Shown: in pieces, positions 54,176 through 62,993 of the stretch | How positions within the stretch are numbered: the first letter of the stretch is position 1 | Layout: every line of letters begins with the position of its first letter | DNA from: Nodosilinea nodulosa PCC 7104 | Lineage (GTDB): Bacteria > Cyanobacteriota > Cyanobacteriia > Phormidesmidales > Phormidesmidaceae | Reading direction: 5' to 3' | Assembly (NCBI RefSeq): GCF_000309385.1 | Contig: NZ_JH976537.1 | Coordinates: 4,557,375-4,621,374, forward strand | DNA: 64,000 nucleotides | The notes under the pieces: generated by a model | The model's input: the letters and a program-made list of their open reading frames with translations, nothing else | Database searches by the model: none | What the model was told of the DNA's origin: nothing | Made by a program: the position numbers and the translations under genes

Positions 54176-55264
54176 ATGTCTACTGAAAAGAACTTGTTTA
54201 CCCCTATTCAGCTGGGCGCGTACGAGCTGCCCAACCGCGTCGTTATGGCCCCCCTGACCCGCAACCGGGCCGGGGAAGGCAATGTGCCTCAGCCACTGAA
54301 CGCTCTCTACTACCAGCAGAGGGCTTCCGCTGGGCTGATTATTAGCGAGGCGAGTCAGATCTCTCCCCAGGGGCAGGGCTACCCCGCGACTCCCGGTATT
54401 CACAGTGCCGAGCAAATTGCTGGATGGCAGCAGATCACCCAGGCTGTCCATGCCAGGGGGGGGCGCATTTTTCTCCAGCTCTGGCATGTGGGCCGTATTT
54501 CGCACCCCTCCCTACAGCCCGACGGGGCCTTGCCCGTAGCTCCCAGCGCCGTTCAACCCAGGGGCGATGCTATGACCTATGAGGGTATGCAGCCCTTTGT
54601 CACCCCCAGGGCGCTAGAGCTCGATGAAATCGCCGGGATTGTCGACCAGTATCGCCAGGCCGCTAAAAATGCCCTGGAGGCGGGCTTTGATGGTGTTGAA
54701 GTGCACGGGGCCAACGGCTACCTGCTGGATCAGTTTTTGCGCGACGGCACCAACCACCGCACCGATGCCTACGGCGGGCCGGTCGAAAATCGCGCCCGCC
54801 TGCTGCTGGAGGTGACCCAGGCCGTGGTAGATGTCTGGGGCAGCGATCGCGTTGGCGTCCGTCTCTCCCCCAGCAGCACCTTCAACGACATGACTGATTC
54901 TGACCCCAAGGCTACCTTTGGCTACGCCATTCAGGCGCTCAACCCGTTGAACCTGGCCTATCTGCACCTGCTAGAGCCCAGCGAGTCAGATCTGCGCCAC
55001 GGCGGCACGGCTATCCCCACAAAAGAATTCCGCTCGCTGTACAACGGCCTGCTGATGGTGAACTGGGACTACGACCGGGAGTCGGGCAATCGGGCGATCG
55101 CCAGCGGCGATGCCGACTTAGTCTCCTACGGCAAGCTGTTTATTGCCAACCCGGACCTGCCCGAGCGGTTTGCCAAAGACGCGCCTCTCAACGAGCCAAA
55201 TCCTGACACCTTCTACGGCGGCGGGGCCGAAGGGTACACCGACTATCCCGCGCTGGCGGCCTAG
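54176..55264 (+). CDS. Old Yellow Enzyme-family alkene reductase
   Basis: A 362-residue FMN-dependent ene-reductase of the NemA/OYE type. Motifs: MAPLTRNRAGEGNVP, QLWHVGRISHP, the substrate-binding histidine and asparagine in VEVHGANGYLLDQFLRDG, and AYGGPVENRARLL. It reduces alpha,beta-unsaturated carbonyls with NAD(P)H, as in detoxifying reactive electrophiles. It lies 266 bases after trx on the same strand. A 10-base direct repeat, CCTCCTACAT at 54046-54055 and 54063-54072, lies in the spacer and may be regulatory. Confidence 0.95.
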   Translation: MSTEKNLFTPIQLGAYELPNRVVMAPLTRNRAGEGNVPQPLNALYYQQRASAGLIISEASQISPQGQGYPATPGIHSAEQIAGWQQITQAVHARGGRIFLQLWHVGRISHPSLQPDGALPVAPSAVQPRGDAMTYEGMQPFVTPRALELDEIAGIVDQYRQAAKNALEAGFDGVEVHGANGYLLDQFLRDGTNHRTDAYGGPVENRARLLLEVTQAVVDVWGSDRVGVRLSPSSTFNDMTDSDPKATFGYAIQALNPLNLAYLHLLEPSESDLRHGGTAIPTKEFRSLYNGLLMVNWDYDRESGNRAIASGDADLVSYGKLFIANPDLPERFAKDAPLNEPNPDTFYGGGAEGYTDYPALAA

Positions 55265-55306
55265 GGCTGATTTCGAACCGTCTGATCGATTGCCTGATTC
55301 ACCCAT

Positions 55307-55342
55307 AGGTCCAGATCGCGCCTGATCTGGACCTGCCTTTGT
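55307..55342 (+). terminator. Terminator after the alkene reductase gene
   Basis: An exact 11-bp stem, AGGTCCAGATC with GATCTGGACCT, loop of six bases and a following GCCTTTG. Confidence 0.75.
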
Positions 55343-55405
55343 AGGCAGCGGCGGGATGGTGTGCGATCGCGGGGAAGGCCAGTGGCTCTAAGGCTAAGCA
55401 TGGAG

Positions 55406-56179
55406 CTATAGTCCCTGGGCTATGGGAGCTGCCACTAGCCCACCAAAGCGGCGTTGGCGGCCCTGGTACCACCGCAGGGCCTGGTAAAAAGCGGCGCGAT
55501 CGAACTCGGGCCACAGCAGGTCGGTAAAGTACAGCTCGGTGTAGGCCAGCTGCCAGGGTAAAAAGTTGCTCAGCCGCTGTTCGCCGCTGGTGCGAATCAG
55601 TAGATCGGGGTCAGGGAGGGGATGGGTCAGCAGCGCTCTAGACAGGGTCTCTTCATCGATTTGGTCTAGGGACAGGGCACCGCAGGACACCTGCTGGGCA
55701 ATGTGCCGTGTGGCGGCCACTAGCTCCTGGCGACCGCCGTAGTTCACCGCCACATTAAACTGCACCCGCTGGTTGTGCCGAGTCGCTGCCATCGCCTCTT
55801 GCATGAGATCTTGCAGGCGATCGGGCAGGGGTGACAGGTCACCCAAAAACCGAATTTGCACGCCCTCGCGCTGCATTTCGACCATTTCGCGGCGCAGCAG
55901 TCGGTCAAACAGGCGCAGCAGAAAGCCGACCTCCTCCATCGGTCGCCGCCAGTTTTCGGTCGAGAAGGCATAGACCGTCAAGGCCCCAATGCCCCAGTCT
56001 TTGCAGCAGCGCAGCAAATCTTTGACCGTTTTGGCCCCCTGGCGGTGGCCCGCCACGCGCGGCAGACCCCGCTGGGTCGCCCAGCGACCGTTGCCATCCA
56101 TAATCACTGCTACGTGGGCGGGAAGGGCATCGAAATGAAGATCGATCGGGAGCGTTGAAAAGTCATTTACCTGGGTCAT
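55406..56179 (-). CDS. uppS: Isoprenyl transferase (undecaprenyl diphosphate synthase)
   Basis: Cis-prenyltransferase making the C55 lipid carrier for peptidoglycan and polysaccharide assembly. The 257-residue product has VAVIMDGNGRWA with the catalytic aspartate, GHRQGAKTVK, NVAVNYGGRQELV and PDLLIRTSGEQRLSNFLPWQ. I chose the ATG at 56179 (MTQVNDFSTLP) over an upstream start at 56236, which would add a poorly conserved 19-residue extension. Confidence 0.96.
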   Translation of the reverse strand: MTQVNDFSTLPIDLHFDALPAHVAVIMDGNGRWATQRGLPRVAGHRQGAKTVKDLLRCCKDWGIGALTVYAFSTENWRRPMEEVGFLLRLFDRLLRREMVEMQREGVQIRFLGDLSPLPDRLQDLMQEAMAATRHNQRVQFNVAVNYGGRQELVAATRHIAQQVSCGALSLDQIDEETLSRALLTHPLPDPDLLIRTSGEQRLSNFLPWQLAYTELYFTDLLWPEFDRAAFYQALRWYQGRQRRFGGLVAAPIAQGL

Positions 56180-56611
56180 AGCTAAATGCTCAATTAAATA
56201 TAGGACTCGATAAATAGGGCCAAACCCGTTGGCCAAAAGCGCCGGGATTAGAGCCAGCAGACTGCGGCATGGGTTTCTGGACTATGGCCGATCGCAAGGT
56301 AGCAGTGGGGCTAGGGAGCCAGGGGAGTCGGAACGGTGGCTTGATTTCCGTCCAGCAGTACCAGGGCTTAGTCCTGCCGCTTAAATTCCTTTCTCGACAT
56401 GAAGGAGGCTTTGAGTTATCCAGGCTTTCCTTTGCATAGTTCCCTCTTTGGCCTTCCCAGGCCATCTTGTAGAATGCTGCTCAGAAAAATGTGGGCCAAA
56501 TAGATGCTCCAGGTAAGGTCGCGTTAGGGATCGATCCCACCGCCACAGCACCCGCATCACCCGATCGAAGGTATAGAGAAATGCAGCGCGATGGCTCAGG
56601 TTCCACTGGCC
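56180..56611 (-). other. Spacer between the ferritin-like gene and uppS, no gene seen
   Basis: A 432-base stretch with no supported gene. The minus-strand frame 56190-56465 lacks a ribosome site and resembles no family. The spacer likely holds the uppS promoter. Confidence 0.35.
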
Positions 56612-57442
56612 TCAGGCCAGTTCGCCAGCCATACGCTTTAGGGTGTGCATCAGACTGCCCTGGAGCCCTGGCTGTCGGCACTTTTGCACCGTAGCCTGGG
56701 CCAGCGTGGCGGCCATCATGCCGAGGCCGGTTTCGGGGTAGGCCCAGCGACCAAAGCCCCAAAATTTGGTCATATGGTTGACCTCATCAACTAGTAGTTC
56801 GCCTAGCACGGCCTGGAGCGGCCCGGTGGTGTAGGCCATCATCCATAGGTAAAGGCAGGCGGCGCCGTACTCAGTGGCCGTGCGGTGCAGCCCGTGGCGG
56901 TAGAGGTCAGCGCGGGGGCTGCCGCTGGGGGTGTAGGGCCGGGCGGAGTGGGGTACGGGTGTGGGCCGATCGCCAGACAGACGGCAGTAAAGGTTTATAA
57001 GCGCTGGGGTATGGCGTTTTTCTTCCAGCTCCCACAGCCCCGGTGAGATCACCTGCCCGGCGGCATCTGCGGTACCTCCCACAAACTGGGCCATCGGCGG
57101 ATGGAAATGCGCCAGGTATTGGCGGCTGGCCTGGGTGTAGCCGCGAATAGGGGCTTCGGTATTGATGGTGCCGAGCAAAATGGCGCAAAAGGTCTCCAGG
57201 GAAATGCCTATCACCTGATCGGGGTGAATCTCGCCCCAGCGCACCGGACTCCAGCGGCGAGGCCGAGGAGCCTGAAACTGATGGGGTAGATCGGCGAGGC
57301 GATCGCGCAAATGCTCGACAGTTACATACCGTTGGGTTAGTCTGGCAATCCGCTGTCTGGCCAGCCCGAGGCCAAGGCCAGGCTGCCAGGGGCCAGCCAA
57401 ATCATCCTTGTAGAGGGGCGAGAGATTCGTGATCGCGGTCAT
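56612..57442 (-). CDS. Ferritin-like (diiron) domain protein of unknown function
   Basis: A 276-residue protein whose sequence suits a four-helix diiron bundle: a glutamate in GISLETFCAILLG, the metal motif ExxRH in LEEKRHTPALI, a third-helix glutamate in TATEYGAACLYL, and the fourth-helix motif DExxH in VDEVNHMTKFWG. This E, ExxRH, E, DExxH pattern is seen in ferritin-like oxidases and acyl-ACP-desaturase relatives. The substrate is unknown. It is divergent from the STAND NTPase gene (198-base spacer) and its end lies far from uppS. A storage function is unlikely because of its length and extra N-terminal region. Confidence 0.75.
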   Translation of the reverse strand: MTAITNLSPLYKDDLAGPWQPGLGLGLARQRIARLTQRYVTVEHLRDRLADLPHQFQAPRPRRWSPVRWGEIHPDQVIGISLETFCAILLGTINTEAPIRGYTQASRQYLAHFHPPMAQFVGGTADAAGQVISPGLWELEEKRHTPALINLYCRLSGDRPTPVPHSARPYTPSGSPRADLYRHGLHRTATEYGAACLYLWMMAYTTGPLQAVLGELLVDEVNHMTKFWGFGRWAYPETGLGMMAATLAQATVQKCRQPGLQGSLMHTLKRMAGELA

Positions 57443-57640
57443 ATTTAATACGCTTTGGATACGCTACGGTTGAGTAACTTCACCGTAGCGGCGGCAACGC
57501 CTACCGTCAGTCGGGCAGAGTCGGCCCTGGCTCAAAACACAAGTGTCCTGAGAGACGGAAAAAGGCGGAATCCGTGAGCTTAAAGGTGAAAGATATAAAA
57601 ATCTCGGCTAGAGTTGTGGCCGTAGGGGATACAAGCGACC

Positions 57641-60112
57641 ATGGCATCAGATGCGGTAGAGTTGGCAGACCGGCTTGTCTTCACCGTCACCGGGCGGCAT
57701 CTGAACGATCTGCAGCGCACTATTTTGCACCAGGTGTGGCACGGGCAAAAGTACCTGGACATTGCCAACACCGCCGGATACACCGAGGGCCACATCAAGG
57801 ATGTGGCCTACCAGATGTGGCGGCTGCTGTCGAAGGTGACCGGGGAGAAGGTGACCAAATCTACCCTCAAGTCCGCCCTGAAGCGATCGCTGCTGAGGAT
57901 GGGCATCGAAGTACCCAGTAAAGCGGCTCAAACTGCCTCGGTTTTGCAGGATTTTGGGACTCACCTTTCGCCGGGCAGTGACGGGGAGCAGGCTGTGCTA
58001 GCCGCAGACAATCCCAGCTTTGTGGGGCGCCAGGATGCGATCGCCGACCTTGCCGCTCTTGTAGCCCAGGGCCACCGCACAGTTTTGATTCAGGGGGAAG
58101 GGGGATTGGGCAAAACCACCCTGGCCCAGCACTTTCTGACGCAACAGTCGCTGGCCCATCGGCCGGTCGATCTCACCCTCGAACTGCTGATGGCCAAAGA
58201 CACCGCCGACCTGACCCCGGTGGAGTGGGTGGTCGAAGAGTGGCTGCGCCAGGACTTTGGAGTCGAGCCAGGGCGCGAGTTTGGCGTTACCCTCGATCGC
58301 CTGCGGCGGCACCTGCGCCAGCAGCGAGTTGCCGTACTCATAGACAATCTAGAACCTGCCTTAGATGCCCAGGGCCAGTTCATCGCGCCCCACCGTCGCT
58401 ACGGCGAGCTGCTGCGGGTTCTGGCGGATAGCCGAGGGCAGACGCTGACTCTGCTGACCAGCCGCGATCGCCTCTGCGAACCCGGCCTACCGATCGCCCA
58501 CTACCGACTGCCGGGGCTGGGATTCAGCGCCTGGGCCACCTACTTCACCCACCGGGGCGTCCCCAGCGATACCCCAGTGCTCGCAGCCATGCACAGTGCC
58601 TATGGTGGCAATGCCAAGGCCATGGAAATACTCGCTGGAGTCGTGCAGGCCGACTTTGACGGCAGTCTTGCCCTCTACTGGCAGGCCCACAGCCAAGATT
58701 TGCTAGGACCAGTGGATTTGAAGAACCTGGTGGATAGCCAGATCAACCGTCTGCGCGCCCTCGACCCCGAAGCCCACCGCCTCTTTTGCCGCCTGGGGGT
58801 CTACCGCTATCAAGATGTGCCCACCATTCCCTGGGCGGCGGTGCAGGGTCTGATGGCCGATGTCCCCGCCCAGCGTCACCAGGCCATTGTCACCTCGCTG
58901 CGCAATCGCTCTCTGCTGGAATGTCGCCAGGGGCGCTACTGGCTGCACCCGGTCGTACGGGCCGGAGCCTTGGCCCAGCTCACCGCCAGCTCTGAAGGCA
59001 AGGCCGATTGGGAGACGGCTCACTGCGCCGCCGCCCGCTGCTGGAGCGATAGCATCCAGCGCATCTGCACGCTGGAGGATGCACTACAGGCCCTAGAAGC
59101 CTACTATCACTACGTCGCTATTGACGATTACGGGGCGGCGGCGCGGGTAATCTTGTACAGCCGCGACAACCAGTGGCAGCAGTTTTTGCCCCTGGGCAGT
59201 ACCCTCTACCGCATGGGCCTGGTGCAGCCGGTCACCGACGCCATCACCGCTATCATCGACCATATTCCTTCGCAAAACGCCGACGCCAGCGAGCTGGCCA
59301 ATATTCTCGGCGACCTCTACTGGATTCAGGGCCGCTTGCCCGATGCGATCGCCCGCCAGCAAAACGCGATCGCGATCGCCCAGAGCTGCCTCGAGTCCGA
59401 ATCGCTCGCCACGAGCACCCACCGCTGGTACTACCTGACCATGCTAGTGGTCGACTCCCAGCTCAGCCTGGGCCTTTACCATCTAGATCTGTGGAACCTT
59501 GACACCGCTGCCACCTGGTTTGGCCAGGTGATTGCTACCGCCAGCGGCACTCGCCACCAGCCCTGGGCCGACAAAGCCACCACATGCCTGGCTTTGGTCA
59601 GGTCGTATCAGGGCAATCGGCAATCTGCGCAAGCCCTGGCTGACTCCATCTTTGAGCAGGTGCAAGGCCGCAGCCAAAGCGGGCGTCACGCATTTTTCGT
59701 CCAGCTCCTGGGCCATACCTACCTAAATCTGGGCGATCTAGGTACGGCTGAATCGCTCTTTAACGCTGCCATCCAGGCGGCAGAGGCCGGCCACTATCTG
59801 CAAATTAAGGCCAATGCTTTGATCGGGCTGGGGCGATTGAAGCATCAGCGGGGAGAGCTGATGGAAGCCGCAGAGGATTGCCGAGGCGCGATCGCCCTGC
59901 TCGACGAGGTTGGTGCCCACTGCGACCTGGCCACCGCCCACCTGCAATACGCCCTTGCCCTGGCCTCTCTAGCTGCCCCGGTCGCCAAAACTGAGCAACA
60001 TCTTTACAAAGCTCTGGATTTGTTTCAGGCCATCCCAGCTCCCCAGCAGGTCGCCAAAGCCCGGCTGGCATGGGCACAGAGGCGGCGCGAGGTGGTTGCC
60101 AACCGCGATTGA
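57641..60112 (+). CDS. STAND NTPase: vMAP-type N-terminal HTH, NB-ARC and TPR repeats
   Basis: An 823-residue sensor/switch protein. The N-terminal 90 residues (LNDLQRTILHQVWHGQKYLDIANTAGYTEGHI and following VAYQMWRLLSKVTGEKVTK) match the helix-turn-helix of vWA-MoxR-associated proteins. A NB-ARC-like ATPase follows with Walker A GEGGLGKTT (152-160) and kinase-2 VAVLIDNLE, a winged-helix region (PEAHRLFCRLGVYRYQDVP), then TPR-like helical repeats from about 550 (GDLYWIQGRLPDAIARQQNAI; LGHTYLNLGDLGTAESLFNAAI). STAND proteins bind signals with the repeats and oligomerise to act. No C-terminal effector domain follows, so the HTH end may be the output. The role is unknown; defence or regulation are both possible. 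Confidence 0.85.
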   Translation: MASDAVELADRLVFTVTGRHLNDLQRTILHQVWHGQKYLDIANTAGYTEGHIKDVAYQMWRLLSKVTGEKVTKSTLKSALKRSLLRMGIEVPSKAAQTASVLQDFGTHLSPGSDGEQAVLAADNPSFVGRQDAIADLAALVAQGHRTVLIQGEGGLGKTTLAQHFLTQQSLAHRPVDLTLELLMAKDTADLTPVEWVVEEWLRQDFGVEPGREFGVTLDRLRRHLRQQRVAVLIDNLEPALDAQGQFIAPHRRYGELLRVLADSRGQTLTLLTSRDRLCEPGLPIAHYRLPGLGFSAWATYFTHRGVPSDTPVLAAMHSAYGGNAKAMEILAGVVQADFDGSLALYWQAHSQDLLGPVDLKNLVDSQINRLRALDPEAHRLFCRLGVYRYQDVPTIPWAAVQGLMADVPAQRHQAIVTSLRNRSLLECRQGRYWLHPVVRAGALAQLTASSEGKADWETAHCAAARCWSDSIQRICTLEDALQALEAYYHYVAIDDYGAAARVILYSRDNQWQQFLPLGSTLYRMGLVQPVTDAITAIIDHIPSQNADASELANILGDLYWIQGRLPDAIARQQNAIAIAQSCLESESLATSTHRWYYLTMLVVDSQLSLGLYHLDLWNLDTAATWFGQVIATASGTRHQPWADKATTCLALVRSYQGNRQSAQALADSIFEQVQGRSQSGRHAFFVQLLGHTYLNLGDLGTAESLFNAAIQAAEAGHYLQIKANALIGLGRLKHQRGELMEAAEDCRGAIALLDEVGAHCDLATAHLQYALALASLAAPVAKTEQHLYKALDLFQAIPAPQQVAKARLAWAQRRREVVANRD

Positions 60113-60168
60113 GCAGCAGAATTTGTAACAGATACGGCCTTAAGTCGGACGTATCTATCGCAAGACTG

Positions 60169-60197
60169 TTTACAAACTGAAACATTGCAGTTAATGT
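60169..60197 (+). promoter_or_regulatory. psbA promoter with overlapping HLR1-like element
   Basis: TTTACA (60169-60174), a 17-base spacer and TAATGT (60192-60197) form a sigma70-type promoter; the predicted start near 60204 leaves a leader of about 65 bases. Over the -35, 60169-60186 reads TTTACAAA-CT-GAAACATT: the first half fits the HLR1 consensus (G/T)TTACA(A/T)(A/T) exactly and the second half with two mismatches. HLR1 is the binding site of RpaB, which represses high-light genes in low light when it covers the core promoter. That RpaB binds here is inference. Confidence 0.65.
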
Positions 60198-60268
60198 AAA
60201 GACATACATAACCCGCCTGTCTCCTTTTGACGGGCATCGAGCAAACCTAACTCGCACTTATTTTCATC

Positions 60269-61330
60269 ATGACAACGACCTTACAAAGACAACAATCTGC
60301 CTCCCTGTGGGAGCAGTTCTGTCAGTGGGTAACCAGCACCGAGAACCGCCTGTATGTAGGCTGGTTCGGCGTGCTGATGATTCCCACCCTGCTGGCTGCG
60401 ACCGCCTGCTTCGTGATTGCCTTCATCGCCGCTCCCCCCGTCGACATCGACGGCATCCGTGAGCCCGTGGCTGGCTCGCTGATGTACGGCAACAACATCA
60501 TCTCCGGTGCGGTGGTGCCGTCCTCCAACGCCATCGGCCTGCACTTCTACCCCATCTGGGAAGCCGCCTCCCTCGACGAGTGGCTGTACAACGGTGGTCC
60601 TTACCAACTCGTGATTTTCCACTTCCTCATTGGCGTCTTCTGCTATATGGGTCGTGAGTGGGAACTGAGCTACCGGTTGGGCATGCGCCCCTGGATCTGC
60701 GTCGCCTACAGCGCTCCTGTGGCCGCTGCTTCCGCCGTGTTCCTGATCTACCCCCTGGGCCAAGGCTCCTTCTCGGACGGCATGCCCCTGGGTATCTCTG
60801 GTACCTTCAACTTCATGCTGGTATTCCAGGCTGAGCACAACATTCTGATGCACCCCTTCCACATGCTGGGCGTGGCCGGTGTGTTCGGTGGCAGCTTGTT
60901 CTCCGCCATGCACGGTTCACTGGTGACCAGTTCTCTGGTGCGTGAGACCACCGAGTCTGAGTCGCAGAACTACGGCTACAAGTTTGGCCAAGAAGAAGAG
61001 ACCTACAACATCGTTGCGGCCCACGGCTACTTCGGTCGGTTGATCTTCCAATATGCCAGCTTCAACAACAGCCGCAGCCTGCACTTCTTCCTGGGCGCAT
61101 GGCCTGTGATTGGCATCTGGTTCACGGCCCTGGGCATCAGCACGATGGCGTTCAACCTGAACGGGTTCAACTTCAACCAGTCGATCCTTGACTCTCAGGG
61201 TCGTGTGATTGGCACCTGGGCAGACGTGATTAATCGTGCGAACCTGGGTATGGAAGTGATGCACGAGCGCAATGCTCACAACTTCCCCCTCGACCTGGCC
61301 ACGGCTGAGGCACCTGAAATCATCGGCTAG
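60269..61330 (+). CDS. psbA: Photosystem II D1 protein, E130 (high-light type) form
   Basis: The 353-residue D1 core subunit binds P680, pheophytin, QB and most ligands of the Mn4CaO5 cluster. The key residues are present: Y161, D170, E189, H190, H198, H215, S264, H272, H332, E333, H337 and D342, with the processing site after A344. Residue 130 is glutamate (YMGREWE), which is the form used in high light; F124 and M199 also fit that type. The C-terminal extension after A344 is nine residues (TAEAPEIIG) and not the common ~16. The gene is monocistronic with its own promoter and terminator. Confidence 0.99.
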   Translation: MTTTLQRQQSASLWEQFCQWVTSTENRLYVGWFGVLMIPTLLAATACFVIAFIAAPPVDIDGIREPVAGSLMYGNNIISGAVVPSSNAIGLHFYPIWEAASLDEWLYNGGPYQLVIFHFLIGVFCYMGREWELSYRLGMRPWICVAYSAPVAAASAVFLIYPLGQGSFSDGMPLGISGTFNFMLVFQAEHNILMHPFHMLGVAGVFGGSLFSAMHGSLVTSSLVRETTESESQNYGYKFGQEEETYNIVAAHGYFGRLIFQYASFNNSRSLHFFLGAWPVIGIWFTALGISTMAFNLNGFNFNQSILDSQGRVIGTWADVINRANLGMEVMHERNAHNFPLDLATAEAPEIIG

Positions 61331-61366
61331 TCGATTGCGACTACCCCATTGATTGATTAGCGAAAG

Positions 61367-61393
61367 AGCGCTCCCTACGGGGGGCGCTTTTTT
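61367..61393 (+). terminator. psbA terminator
   Basis: AGCGCTCCC pairs with GGGGGCGCT (one G-T pair) over a TACG loop and is followed by TTTTT, 37 bases after the psbA stop. Confidence 0.9.
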
Positions 61394-61466
61394 GTTGTGT
61401 TAGGCAAGCTAGCATTGTAGGAGCGATAGAATTCAAGAAAACCCTTCCCAGATCGACCGTTGCCTT

Positions 61467-62027
61467 GTGATCGCTGTTCCCAACTACATCGAACCAGAGG
61501 AGTATCTGGTGCTTGAGCTACAGAGTCGTATTCGCCATGAATATCGACGAGGGCTGGTTTACGCCACGGCGGGCGGTACCGATAACCGCGATCGCATCGC
61601 CTTTAATTTGCTGAAGATTATCGATCATCACTTAGGTAATGACTCCAACTGCCGATTTTACTCGGGCAATGTTAAGGTCAGCTATCGGGATGAGTTTTAC
61701 TACTACCCCGATGCTTTTGTAACCTGTGACCCGAGGGACCGGCGCGATCGCTACATCAAGCGCTACCCCAAACTGGTGGCAGAGGTGCTATCAACTAGTA
61801 CCGAAACTTTTGATCGAGACGAAAAACTTCAGGATTACCAGCAGCTCGACTCGCTGCAAGAGTATGTGCTGATTTCCCAGGAGAGCCAGCAGGTGGAATG
61901 CCGCTGCACCACTGCCTCCGGGGATTGGCAGGTGGATGTGTATAGGGCGGGCGATCGGGTAAAGCTGGCCAGCCTGGGTCTGGAATTTGATATTGCCAAA
62001 CTGTATCGCGGCCTGGACGAAAGCTAA
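61467..62027 (+). CDS. Uma2-family (DUF820) protein
   Basis: A 186-residue Uma2 protein with the restriction endonuclease-like fold: EPEEYLVLELQSRIRHEYRRG at the start, FYYYPDAFVTC and KLVAEVLSTSTETFDRDEKL with the nuclease-like acidic residues, and YQQLDSLQEYVLISQE. Such proteins are very numerous in cyanobacteria; their function is not established. The start is GTG at 61467. Confidence 0.9.
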   Translation: MIAVPNYIEPEEYLVLELQSRIRHEYRRGLVYATAGGTDNRDRIAFNLLKIIDHHLGNDSNCRFYSGNVKVSYRDEFYYYPDAFVTCDPRDRRDRYIKRYPKLVAEVLSTSTETFDRDEKLQDYQQLDSLQEYVLISQESQQVECRCTTASGDWQVDVYRAGDRVKLASLGLEFDIAKLYRGLDES

Positions 62028-62054
62028 CTGGGGGACGCTACGTTTGGAAGCAAC

Positions 62055-62714
62055 CTATTCCAAGTCTTTGGGATCGACGCCCATCTCTTGTAGTTTAGCC
62101 AGGGCTTTATCTAGCCTCTGCTGGGTTTGGTCACGCTCCTGAAGTAGTTCATCAGGATCTTTGAAAGGCTTCCCATCGGGATAAAACAGCGCTAGGCCGT
62201 CCTCAAACATATCGAACCGGATGCTAAGGATGGGAGAAACCCAGGGCAAGTTGAGCCGGGTTAACAGCGTTGGCCGATCGCTGACTTGCTGGCGCACCAG
62301 CCCCCAAAACTCAAAGCTGTCGGGGTCGTAGAAGAACATTTCTAGAACGCCGTGGCGATCGTAAAAGCTCTGCTTTTGGGATATTTCTGTCGCTGAATTG
62401 CTTGGGGAGATAATTTCAAAGACCACCTGAGGGGCAATGTTATCTTCTTGCCACTGCTTGTAGCTGCCTCGGTCATAGTCGGGACGACCCATTACAACCA
62501 TGGCGTCTGGGGCTTGGGCAGGCACAGGAGGCGCATCGACTTTAACTGGGTACCACAGCAAATCACCAGCGGCAAACGCAGTTTGCTCTTGCAACAGGTG
62601 CTTGAGATTGGTGACCAGCCGTACAATCCAGCGGTACTGCTTGGTATTGTCGGCCATGGGTTTGCCGTCAGCATCGGGATATAGGGTCTCAGCGGGGACA
62701 GGGGTTTGAACCAT
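62055..62714 (-). CDS. Uma2-family (DUF820) protein with coiled-coil end
   Basis: A 219-residue Uma2 protein (ATG at 62714, MVQTPVPAETLYP). The core has PDAMVVMGRPDYDRGSY, QVVFEIISPSNSATEISQKQ and YDRHGVLEMFFYDPD; the end KDPDELLQERDQTQQRLDKA is a short coiled coil common in this subgroup. Its 3' end faces the previous Uma2 gene (convergent, 27 bases apart). The two are divergent in sequence, so this is not a recent duplication. Confidence 0.9.
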   Translation of the reverse strand: MVQTPVPAETLYPDADGKPMADNTKQYRWIVRLVTNLKHLLQEQTAFAAGDLLWYPVKVDAPPVPAQAPDAMVVMGRPDYDRGSYKQWQEDNIAPQVVFEIISPSNSATEISQKQSFYDRHGVLEMFFYDPDSFEFWGLVRQQVSDRPTLLTRLNLPWVSPILSIRFDMFEDGLALFYPDGKPFKDPDELLQERDQTQQRLDKALAKLQEMGVDPKDLE

Positions 62715-62901
62715 GGTGAGCCTTTCAAGATAGGCCAACGGCTGGCCACATTGGGTTACCGATGAATGTAGGCTTGGGGCAACATTCTTTATCTCATTGT
62801 AGGACGGGCGAGTGCGGCGTACCCATCTAGCAAGGCTCTTCGTAGCGTTTTGCTTCGATCAGCTCAAAATCTAGCAGCCGGAGACGGGCTAACGATCGCA
62901 T

Positions 62902-62950
62902 AACCCAACAAAACCTACGCTGGCGTTGGGTTTCGTGACCTCAACCCAAC
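62902..62950. repeat. Palindromic intergenic repeat (AACCCAAC/GTTGGGTT)
   Basis: AACCCAAC (62902-62909), GTTGGGTT (62925-62932) and AACCCAAC (62943-62950) can pair in alternative hairpins. The sequence GTTGGGTTTCGT-CCTCAACCCAAC resembles an element often seen between genes of filamentous cyanobacteria. Only one copy is in this window. Confidence 0.6.
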
Positions 62951-62993
62951 CTAGAAGAGATTTGCTATCACTACATGAGGTCTGTGATAGCAC

